Shown: positions 6,588 to 12,298 of the stretch, piece by piece | How positions within the stretch are numbered: the stretch's first letter is position 1 | How the letters are laid out: every line of letters begins with the position of its first letter | Source of the DNA: Acidobacteria bacterium AH-259-G07 | GTDB taxonomy: Bacteria > Acidobacteriota > UBA6911 > RPQK01 > JADFOI01 | Direction: 5' to 3' | DNA: 12,298 bases | Assembly: GCA_027717925.1 (NCBI GenBank) | Contig: JALLON010000051.1 | Location: forward strand, 1-12,298 | The notes under the pieces: generated by a model | What the model was told of the DNA's origin: nothing | The model's input: the letters and a program-made list of their open reading frames with translations, nothing else | Database searches by the model: none | Translations under genes and position numbers: made by a program

Positions 6588-6812
6588 ACAACGCACTTGC
6601 GGTGTGCTTCTTTCAGATTCTCGCAAAAAGGCCAGGATGGCATATCCTCTGAGGATGGTTTCTGTTGTGTCCCCGACCGCCAGCATCCCCACAACATGCT
6701 TCACTGTGAGAGCTCGACCTCGGATAAGCGGTTTGCCGCCGAAGATCTTCGGATTGACGGTAATACGCTTACAACTTCTCCTCGTCCATTGCGAAGCTCC
6801 AACGAACATCAT
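6575..6812 (-). pseudogene. Frameshifted DUF433 antitoxin gene
   Basis: Residues KRITVNPKIFGGKPLIRGRALTV and the following VVGMLAVGDTTETILRGY match DUF433, a small helical antitoxin family often paired with PIN-like (DUF5615) toxins. After the conserved GY at about 6642 the frame continues with unrelated sequence. The expected continuation (PSWPFCENLKEAHRKCVVYSRQ) is found in the next frame from 6640, consistent with a one-base insertion near 6635-6645. The ATG overlaps the sthA stop as ATGA. No DUF5615 toxin follows; the remnant runs into the convergent vapC tail. It is most likely a dead antitoxin. A sequencing error at the shift is the alternative. Confidence 0.72.
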
Positions 6813-8200
6813 GACAGCGCTTGAACCTTGTTGATGCCATCCAGAGCCGCCACCTTGTACGCTTCAGCCAGAGTGGGGTAGTTAAAGACGGCATCACGAA
6901 AGAACTCGATTGTTCCGTCCAAGGCTATCACCGCGTGCCCGATGTGGACCAACTCTGTTGCGGATTCACCCATAATGTGCACCGCTAGAACTTTGAGGTT
7001 CTCCCGCTGAAACGCGATCTTGAGCATGCCGGTGCTGCAGCCCATGATTTGAGCCCGAGCGAGTTCCCGAAATCGTGCCACACCTGTTTCGTAGGGCACA
7101 GCCTGGTCGGTGAGCTGCTCCTCACTCGGACCGACACTCGCAATTTCGGGGATCGCATAAATCCCTAGCGGCAGCAAATTGGTAGACTTACCAGTCTCGA
7201 CGTCGAAGGCGTTGCAGGCTGCAATGCGGCCTTGTTCCATCGATGTCGAGGCGAGACTGGGAAACCCAATAACGTCGCCTACAGCGTAAATATTCTCGGC
7301 CTTTGTCCGGTACGTTTCGTCGACCTTCAAGCGCCCGCGGTTGTCAGGTCTGAGGCCAATTGCTTCCAGATTCAAACCGGAAGTCGCTCCAACGCGTCCC
7401 GCAGCAAACAGCACCACATCAGCAACCACCTGTTTGCCACTCTCCAAGTAAACATTGACAACATTGTCCGCAGTGGGCTTTACTCCGCATACTGTTTCCC
7501 CATAGCGGAGGATCACGCCTTCAGAGCGCATATGATAAGTCAGGGCATCTTCGATTTCGTCGTCCAGATAGTCGAGAGGCCGCTTCCTGCTGTCGATGAG
7601 TGTCACGCGCACCCCTACCTGCTGAAGAATCGTTGCGTATTCCACGCCGATGATCCCGGATCCAACGATCGCCATCGACCGCGGAATTTCTTTCAGGGTA
7701 AACAGAGTGTCACTATCAATAATGTTGGGGTTGGCAAAGTCGATTCCGGTTGGCCGAGCCGGTTTGCTACCCACAGCGAGGATGAACTTGTCCGATTCAA
7801 GCGTTCGAGTTTGCTGCGGGTCGGTGACCACAATCTTATGCGCATCGCTGAAGCACGCTGTACCCCAGATGATATCCACGTAGTTACGAAGCAACTGATC
7901 ACGGATGACGTCGGTTTCCTTCTCAATCACACGCTGGGTGCGAAACTTGAGATCTTCGACCTTGATCCTGTCCTTGACGCGGTAGGCCTCGCCGTAGAGT
8001 TCTCGCTGCCGCGCTCCGGTCAGGTACATGGCCGCTTCCCGCAGCGTCTTGCTGGGAATGGTTCCTTTCTGCAGGCATTCGCCGCCGACCACTTGTTGCC
8101 GTTCGACAACGGCTACCTTCTTGCGTAGCTTCGCGGCAGCGATCGCTGCCTTTTGGCCCGCCGGGCCGCTGCCAATCACGACCAGGTCATATTGGTTCAA
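6809..8200 (-). CDS. sthA: Soluble pyridine nucleotide transhydrogenase (Si-specific)
   Basis: This flavoprotein moves hydride between NADPH and NAD+ in the cytoplasm and helps balance the two cofactor pools. The FAD motif GSGPAG (residues 10-15), GGECLQKGTIPSK (39-51) and the NAD(P) motif VGSGIIGVEYA are visible, as is the C-terminal interface segment HIMGESATELVHIGHAVIAL. In disulfide reductases of this superfamily the motif is CxxxxC; here C42 is followed by T47. This loss of the redox disulfide is typical of SthA and argues against lipoamide dehydrogenase or mercuric reductase. I start it at TTG (8198-8200), preceded by GGAGAG, giving 463 residues, close to E. coli SthA. An upstream in-frame GTG (8254) would add 18 atypical residues. 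Confidence 0.9.
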   Translation of the reverse strand: MNQYDLVVIGSGPAGQKAAIAAAKLRKKVAVVERQQVVGGECLQKGTIPSKTLREAAMYLTGARQRELYGEAYRVKDRIKVEDLKFRTQRVIEKETDVIRDQLLRNYVDIIWGTACFSDAHKIVVTDPQQTRTLESDKFILAVGSKPARPTGIDFANPNIIDSDTLFTLKEIPRSMAIVGSGIIGVEYATILQQVGVRVTLIDSRKRPLDYLDDEIEDALTYHMRSEGVILRYGETVCGVKPTADNVVNVYLESGKQVVADVVLFAAGRVGATSGLNLEAIGLRPDNRGRLKVDETYRTKAENIYAVGDVIGFPSLASTSMEQGRIAACNAFDVETGKSTNLLPLGIYAIPEIASVGPSEEQLTDQAVPYETGVARFRELARAQIMGCSTGMLKIAFQRENLKVLAVHIMGESATELVHIGHAVIALDGTIEFFRDAVFNYPTLAEAYKVAALDGINKVQALS

Positions 8201-8408
8201 GTTTCTCTCCAAAGGATCACAGTCTAACACTGCGTTTGCTATTAGAGTAAGCACGATCTTGGCTGTGTTCAGCTAGTGCGGCTGACATAGTCCTGTCCTG
8301 CAACAGCAGGAAACAGTGTCACCCGAAACTTCCCTTTTGCAAGAAGCTAGTGGCTCGACCATCTCGCTACCAACCTTCAGGCAGCGATTGTCCCTCTTTA
8401 CATTTAAG
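8201..8408. other. Upstream region of sthA; no gene seen
   Basis: This stretch should hold the sthA promoter on the minus strand, but I see no convincing -35/-10 pair. A perfect 6-bp hairpin TCCTGC-AACA-GCAGGA lies at 8296-8311 without a T-run. The GTG at 8254 could be an alternative sthA start. Confidence 0.3.
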
Positions 8409-8600
8409 TGCCACCCGAACTGGGTGAAGGTGCTCAAGCAGATCTGGGCCCTGCTGGACTACATGTGTGGCAAACGTCTGGCAGCGATTTTGCCGGAGGT
8501 GATCCCGATTTGGAAAGAGAGGGAGAGTTGCAGCTGAGAACAGCTGATCGAGATCAGTGCGGCCAGTTGTGTGCTCAATATGTGGGCGCCCGGTGGGCAA
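8409..8600 (+). pseudogene. Decayed transposase fragment, integrase/ISNCY type
   Basis: The plus frame from 8409 reads CHPNWVKVLKQIWALLDYMC and then GKRLAAILPEVIPIWKE. This matches the conserved segment before the DDE core of a large transposase group (pattern: LW..ldyiCgKRLapiLPEilP.lErhGEL). The following expected elements appear in other frames: GELQLRTADR from about 8523 and EISAAS from about 8549. Frame is therefore lost at least twice and both ends of the gene are missing. The last part overlaps the 3' end of the rhombosortase gene on the opposite strand. Confidence 0.55.
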
Positions 8601-9213
8601 GGAAAATCCTATCTGGCAGTTTAACAAAACCCACCACGAATCCAACCGCTGCGCCGACCACGTGCGCTAGCGGGATGGGAACCAGGGCTGCGCTGTCAAC
8701 GAAAAGGGTCGTGCCAGTCACTATTTCGTAGCTGGTCTTGCCAATAAACAGTAAGACAGCCGCCGACAGGGCCATCACCCGCAGCCAGCACCGGTTGCTG
8801 ACTCCGTCCTTCAGTTCCATCACTGCCAGCAGCGCAAATAACGAGGAGTCGATCCCTGACAACCCCCGATAGGTTGTCAGCTCTGGCAAGGCGATCCAGA
8901 TCGCCAGGGGAATTAGCACGGCCGAACTCAAAATGCAAGCGCAGAATCGCCCGCGGCTTGCTTGCTCACACAGCGCCCCCAGCGCGACGAACATCAGGAG
9001 ATCCCACAGCAAATGGTCAGCCGAAACGTGTGTCCAATGACAGAAGACAGCACGCCACAGCTCTCCGGCTTCTATCGCGACCCGGTCGTACTCCAGCCAG
9101 ACCGCGGCCGATGGCGCTAGAGCGATAACCACTGCCGCGGTGGCCAGGAGCAGCGAGGCGCAGGGAATGCGCCTCGCTGGGGCACTCCAAAACACGTTGG
9201 ACGTGGCGATCAT
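8575..9213 (-). CDS. rrtA: Rhombosortase (rhomboid-family intramembrane serine protease)
   Basis: This 212-residue polytopic membrane protein has the rhombosortase layout. WRAVFCHWTHVSADHLLWDL (53-72) matches the conserved loop and helix of the family (usual pattern W..lTghl.H....Hl..Nl). The catalytic serine is S119 in YRGLSG and the catalytic histidine is H184 in PLAHVVGAA. Enzymes of this type cut C-terminal GlyGly-CTERM-like tails of secreted proteins. Its ATG overlaps the stop of the VIT-vWA gene as ATGA, so the two are coupled. That neighbour carries a fitting C-terminal tail and is the likely substrate. The last residues (FLAHRAPTY) fall where the transposase relic begins, so the native C-terminus may have been altered. 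An ordinary rhomboid protease is less likely given the neighbour. Confidence 0.85.
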   Translation of the reverse strand: MIATSNVFWSAPARRIPCASLLLATAAVVIALAPSAAVWLEYDRVAIEAGELWRAVFCHWTHVSADHLLWDLLMFVALGALCEQASRGRFCACILSSAVLIPLAIWIALPELTTYRGLSGIDSSLFALLAVMELKDGVSNRCWLRVMALSAAVLLFIGKTSYEIVTGTTLFVDSAALVPIPLAHVVGAAVGFVVGFVKLPDRIFLAHRAPTY

Positions 9214-11213
9214 GAGCGATGCCCTGCTTGCGCCCGCCTGCGGGCGAGCCTTGCAATAGCCAATCCGGTCAGGATCAGTGCGATTCCAGCGCTGAAGGGA
9301 TCCAGCGCGCCCCCTCCTACCGACGGAGCCGGGCTGGAAAACGCCGGGTTAGCTTGGTCGACACGCCAGTTGCGAGCGGGCTGCTGGGCGCGCATAGTTT
9401 GTGCCTGCCACTCTTGCGCTGTGCGCGCCTGATTCCTGCGCTCAATGCCACGCTCCGCAAAAGACTCGTCCGTCAGAACCAGCATGGAGGTGTAGTCCGT
9501 TACGAGTTGATAGGTGAGACCCAGATCACGGACCGCGCTCTCAAACTCCGAGACCTCCATGTCACCAATGCTGTGGCTCACCTCCAGCTCTTCAATCTGG
9601 GCCAGCGCCCAAAGCCTCTCGATCTCGGGATTTTCCGTGTCGACGTCGGGAAATTGAAAGGTCGTGGAGTAAGTTTTGTCTTCCCCCGTCAGGCGTCCCT
9701 GCAGGGTCACGCGAGCCTTGCCTCCCTTGTCATAGCGGCCGAAGATCACGAGCTGTTGGCCGCGGTAGATCTTTCCCAGGGAGTTTCCGATGTCGTATAC
9801 CTTAACTCCGGAGATCTTCAGGCTGGCGTCGTGCAGGCACTCGTAGGTAATCTTGCTCTTGGCGAGCATGATCTGACCGACGATGTCGTCGGAGTTTGAG
9901 ACGTTGGCGTAGAATCCACCACTGGTTTCGCTGATCGTTCGCATCAGTGACCAGTTGGCGCTGTTGCCCATCAGGAACCCAAAGATGCGCACGTCGTACT
10001 GCTTCATCAGCTTGTGAAATTCCCGAGGTTCGATGATCCCGGTGTTCGTGACGGCATCCGTGATCAGCACGATGCTGGTGCTGCGGTCATCGTCCAAGTT
10101 TTTCAAAGCCAGCTTGAGTCCGGCATAGAGGTTCGTGCTACGGGAGGCCTGCAGCTGTTGAACGGCTTGAACCAGCCTTTGCACGTTCTTGCGGCTGGCC
10201 GGCACCCAGCCGCCCGATAGATCACTGGCCGAGTCATTGAAGACAATAATGCGAATGCGGTCTTCGGGTTTCATTTGACCTATTACTTTGGCAACCCCGC
10301 GAGCCAGGGTCGAGATCTTCCCCCGCATGCTCCCAGACACATCGAGGACAAACGTGTAATCCGCACCCTGCTTGAGAGGCTGCAAATCGAGACCCGGCGT
10401 AACCACGAGCATGAACGTGCCAGGGGTGTTTTCGTCTAGGCGGTAGGGGATCAGCTCAATTCTTCCGGGAAGATTGTCCTCGAGGCGGTAGCAGAAGACA
10501 AAGTCACGATCCAGCCGCGCATCCTCCCGTTTCATCTCGAGCTTGTAGTGGCCTTCGGCAACCTTGGTAATCTTTGCGGCGGCTTCAAATCCGGGTACCC
10601 GGACATCCATCACCGGCGCTGCCGACTTGAACTCCAGATCCACCGAGAAAGGACCGTTGACAAGCGTGTTCGTATCCCAGAAGTGCAGGGCGACCTCATC
10701 AGTGCCGCCTTCCTCGAGCGGATACAGGTAGCGGCCGACCCCGGTATCAATCTGCAGCGGCTGATAGTAAACAAATCGGATGCGCGTCTCTTGTCGAGCT
10801 CGGACCGGCGAGACGGCAAAGTCGAAGGCTTGGAAATCTCTCTTTTCCGCTAAGGCGACGTTGTTCCCTTTGTCCCGTTCCTCGCGGTAGATCCGGGAGG
10901 CTCGCTGCTTTTCGATGACCTCACCATGGAGCTCCCTCTCGTCGGCATAGACCGTGACTTCCGACAAACTCGCGCTTTTGGGAAGAGGGAAGGAGTAAAG
11001 CGCTGCCAGGTCACGGTCATTGGGGTTGAAGAATGTCTGATAAACTTCGGTTCTCGCAAACCCGTTGTTGATGATGATCTTCACGTGGTGATCACGGATC
11101 TGGATGGGCGCGACGTCAGCGTCTGTGGCAGTCAGTGTCCCGGCGGCCCAGCCGGAGGTGAGCATGCCCAACATGGTGGCGGCCAAAATGACAAGCTTAA
11201 TTGTGTTTCTCAT
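9210..11213 (-). CDS. Secreted VIT-vWA protein with C-terminal GlyGly-CTERM-like sorting tail
   Basis: This 667-residue exported protein has a signal peptide (1-24; basic MRNTIK, hydrophobic core, GWAAG). A VIT domain follows (about 30-160; NGFARTEVYQTFFNPNDRDL, YSFPLPKSASLSEV, ASRIYREERDKG). A von Willebrand A domain (about 284-455) has a complete MIDAS: DVSGSM (291-296), T360 and D386 (LITDAVTN). A beta-rich region and the conserved LTYQLVTDYTSMLVLTDE segment come next. After an Ala/Gln/Pro-rich linker (about 597-632) the tail has GGG (633-635), a hydrophobic helix (about 640-654) and a basic end (RLARRR). This tripartite tail is the format of GlyGly-CTERM substrates. The strong AAGGAGG ribosome-binding site fixes the start. 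The domain pair resembles the marine proteobacterial sortase-target family. A role in surface adhesion or binding is inference. Confidence 0.9.
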   Translation of the reverse strand: MRNTIKLVILAATMLGMLTSGWAAGTLTATDADVAPIQIRDHHVKIIINNGFARTEVYQTFFNPNDRDLAALYSFPLPKSASLSEVTVYADERELHGEVIEKQRASRIYREERDKGNNVALAEKRDFQAFDFAVSPVRARQETRIRFVYYQPLQIDTGVGRYLYPLEEGGTDEVALHFWDTNTLVNGPFSVDLEFKSAAPVMDVRVPGFEAAAKITKVAEGHYKLEMKREDARLDRDFVFCYRLEDNLPGRIELIPYRLDENTPGTFMLVVTPGLDLQPLKQGADYTFVLDVSGSMRGKISTLARGVAKVIGQMKPEDRIRIIVFNDSASDLSGGWVPASRKNVQRLVQAVQQLQASRSTNLYAGLKLALKNLDDDRSTSIVLITDAVTNTGIIEPREFHKLMKQYDVRIFGFLMGNSANWSLMRTISETSGGFYANVSNSDDIVGQIMLAKSKITYECLHDASLKISGVKVYDIGNSLGKIYRGQQLVIFGRYDKGGKARVTLQGRLTGEDKTYSTTFQFPDVDTENPEIERLWALAQIEELEVSHSIGDMEVSEFESAVRDLGLTYQLVTDYTSMLVLTDESFAERGIERRNQARTAQEWQAQTMRAQQPARNWRVDQANPAFSSPAPSVGGGALDPFSAGIALILTGLAIARLARRRAQAGHRS

Positions 11214-11259
11214 TGTGATTCCTCCTTGTAATCTAAATTTTGCAACCGCACTTCAATTG

Positions 11260-11275
11260 AGCACGGAGCGTGCCA
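11260..11275 (-). promoter_or_regulatory. Sigma-54 (RpoN) type promoter for the VIT-vWA/rhombosortase operon
   Basis: On the minus strand the sequence is TGGCACGCTCCGTGCT. The sigma-54 consensus is TGGCACG-N4-TTGC[A/T]; only the first T of the -12 half differs (G). The GG and GC dinucleotides have the required spacing. It lies 47 bp before the VIT-vWA ATG, which would give a leader of roughly 38 nt. The site also reads as a small palindrome (GCACG-GAG-CGTGC), so it could instead be a repressor site. No enhancer-binding site was identified. Confidence 0.5.
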
Positions 11276-11812
11276 CTTTGGTTTAATTTGGCGTATCCCT
11301 TTTTTATTCCGATACTTGAGCTCGGTCGGGCGGGCAGAATCCAAAGAGAAAAAGCCTCACAGGTGGGCATTCATTGACATGGCATGTACATTCTATGTAT
11401 GTCGACCGGGACGACACTGGACTCGCTCTGCGCGTGATCAGCGGAATCGGGACAGCGTCGTCATCTCCAGTTGCGGTCGCTTCCGCATGCAGTGACGAGT
11501 TCCGAGGTGCCCGCTCAACTCTGCCTTGGAGACGCCGTCTAGCATAGCATTAGAGGATATGTGGAAGGCTCCGTGCACGATAAGGACATCTTTGAAAGAG
11601 CTAATTCCCATAATACGTGCATTGTCGCCGAAATCCAGGGCGATGGCGGAGCTTGCGTCCTACCTGACCGCCAGCCAGGTGGCTTGCGTAGATGAGACTG
11701 CATGCTTCAGCTGCCGCTGGCTTCAACTGTGTCCTGAACCTGTCTTGCGTGGGTCAAAAGCGCCTGTCACCGAGGCTTGATTGGGCACCTTCGATAGGAC
11801 AGAATTGGGGCT
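11276..11812. other. Intergenic region between divergent genes; no supported gene
   Basis: This 537-bp stretch separates the minus-strand VIT-vWA operon from the plus-strand gene at 11813. A TTGACA hexamer (11374-11379) on the plus strand is followed by AT-rich TATGTATG, but the spacing to any -10 is poor. On the minus strand 73 codons stay open between TAG (11660-11662) and TGA (11438-11440) and read plausibly (ALDFGDNARIMGISSFKDVL), which could be a gene remnant. It has no start with a ribosome-binding site and no recognised family. Any enhancer site for the sigma-54-like promoter would be expected here. Confidence 0.3.
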
Positions 11813-12298
11813 ATGGTGAGCGACATCTTTACCCTGACGCTCCTGGTTCTCTTTGCCAGTGCGCTGCTGGGAACCTTTCTTCGATCCCGAGCCCGGGACC
11901 GGTGCCTGAAGGACTTTGAGGGCTACCAGGTGAATATTCAAGAAACTGCCGAGAAGCGGGCCTGGGGTTGTCTGATCGTCTATGCCAACGGGGTTGAACT
12001 TATCTATCAGGAGCCGCAGCGCGATGCCGAGGGGCATGTTGAGACATCAGTGGTCTACTATACGGACCAACTTCAGAAGGTGCGCTTTATCATGCGAGCT
12101 CACGACGAACTGAGCCCTTCGAACCAGGAGCGCCGGGCGGCGGAGATCCGCCGGACTTACCAGCGGAGCCTCCGAAGTCGATTGGCCCGCTCATTATGGA
12201 ACACCATCAACAGCGTCCGTGATGCAGTCATGGAGGCCCTAGGTCTGGTCATTGGAAGGGCCAAGTCCGCTGGAAGGTTTGGTTCCACCCTCCTTCAG
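11813..12298 (+). CDS. Membrane-anchored protein of unknown function (partial, runs off right edge)
   Basis: From ATG 11813 the frame stays open for 162 codons to the window end. The N-terminus is a membrane anchor or uncleaved signal (residues 4-23, DIFTLTLLVLFASALLGTFL), followed by basic SRARDRC, so the rest probably faces the cytoplasm. A beta-rich part follows (FEGYQVNIQE, WGCLIVYANGVELIYQEP), then a strongly basic helical region (NQERRAAEIRRTYQRSLRSR and NTINSVRDAVMEALGLVIGR). I do not recognise a named family, although this layout recurs in uncharacterised bacterial proteins. The ribosome-binding site is weak (GGGG four bases upstream); the GTG right after the ATG is an alternative start. 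It is transcribed away from the VIT-vWA operon. Confidence 0.7.
   Translation, partial: MVSDIFTLTLLVLFASALLGTFLRSRARDRCLKDFEGYQVNIQETAEKRAWGCLIVYANGVELIYQEPQRDAEGHVETSVVYYTDQLQKVRFIMRAHDELSPSNQERRAAEIRRTYQRSLRSRLARSLWNTINSVRDAVMEALGLVIGRAKSAGRFGSTLLQ

Noticed and set aside
6187..6591. 134-codon minus-strand ORF
   Set aside because: Exact antisense shadow of vapC.
7232..8128. 298-codon plus-strand ORF
   Set aside because: Fully antisense to sthA, whose motifs and length are unambiguous.
9219..9899. 226-codon plus-strand ORF
   Set aside because: Antisense to the vWA protein gene; no recognisable domain or ribosome-binding site.
11374..11400. Sigma-70 promoter (TTGACA followed by TATGTATG) on the plus strand
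   Set aside because: The -35 is perfect, but the spacing to any reasonable -10 is wrong and the nearest plus gene starts over 400 bp away.
11526..11780. 84-codon plus-strand ORF
   Set aside because: No ribosome-binding site and no recognisable family. It is complementary to the equally uncertain minus-strand open stretch.

Overview
The window is a mosaic of chromosomal housekeeping or envelope genes and mobile or decayed DNA from a Gram-negative bacterium. An outer-membrane lifestyle is suggested by a rhombosortase beside a secreted protein with a matching C-terminal tail, and by a soluble SthA-type transhydrogenase. The lineage cannot be fixed from this sequence. An acidobacterial or deltaproteobacterial-like genome is my best guess, and it is inference only.

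Layout from left to right. (1) Positions 1-3014 hold a minus-strand transposition module: a small C4-type zinc protein (DUF6431-like), a DDE (rve) transposase with a complete D-D-35-E triad, an AAA+ ATPase overlapping it by ATGA, and the start of a fourth small ORF that leaves the window. (2) Positions 3015-3355 are non-coding and rich in short inverted repeats, probably including the right end of the module. (3) Positions 3356-5364 (minus) are a two-gene nfeD-flotillin membrane operon with an ATGA overlap. A 16-bp perfect palindrome lies just upstream. (4) Positions 5521-6812 are a toxin-antitoxin patch: a probable gene remnant (minus), an intact vapBC pair (plus), and a frameshifted DUF433 antitoxin relic (minus) whose end runs into the vapC tail. 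(5) Positions 6809-8200 (minus) are sthA. (6) Positions 8409-8600 (plus) hold a decayed transposase fragment of the integrase/ISNCY type, abutting the 3' end of the next gene. (7) Positions 8575-11213 (minus) are a rhombosortase gene translationally coupled (ATGA) to a secreted VIT-vWA protein. That protein ends in a Gly-rich, hydrophobic, Arg-rich tail, so enzyme and candidate substrate form one operon. A near-consensus sigma-54 promoter lies 47 bp upstream. (8) Positions 11214-11812 are mostly non-coding. (9) From 11813 (plus) a membrane-anchored protein of unknown function begins and runs off the right edge.

The most interesting unit is the VIT-vWA/rhombosortase operon with its sigma-54-like promoter. 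It resembles in design the known marine-sortase/VIT-vWA target pairs, but uses a rhomboid-family protease instead of a sortase.
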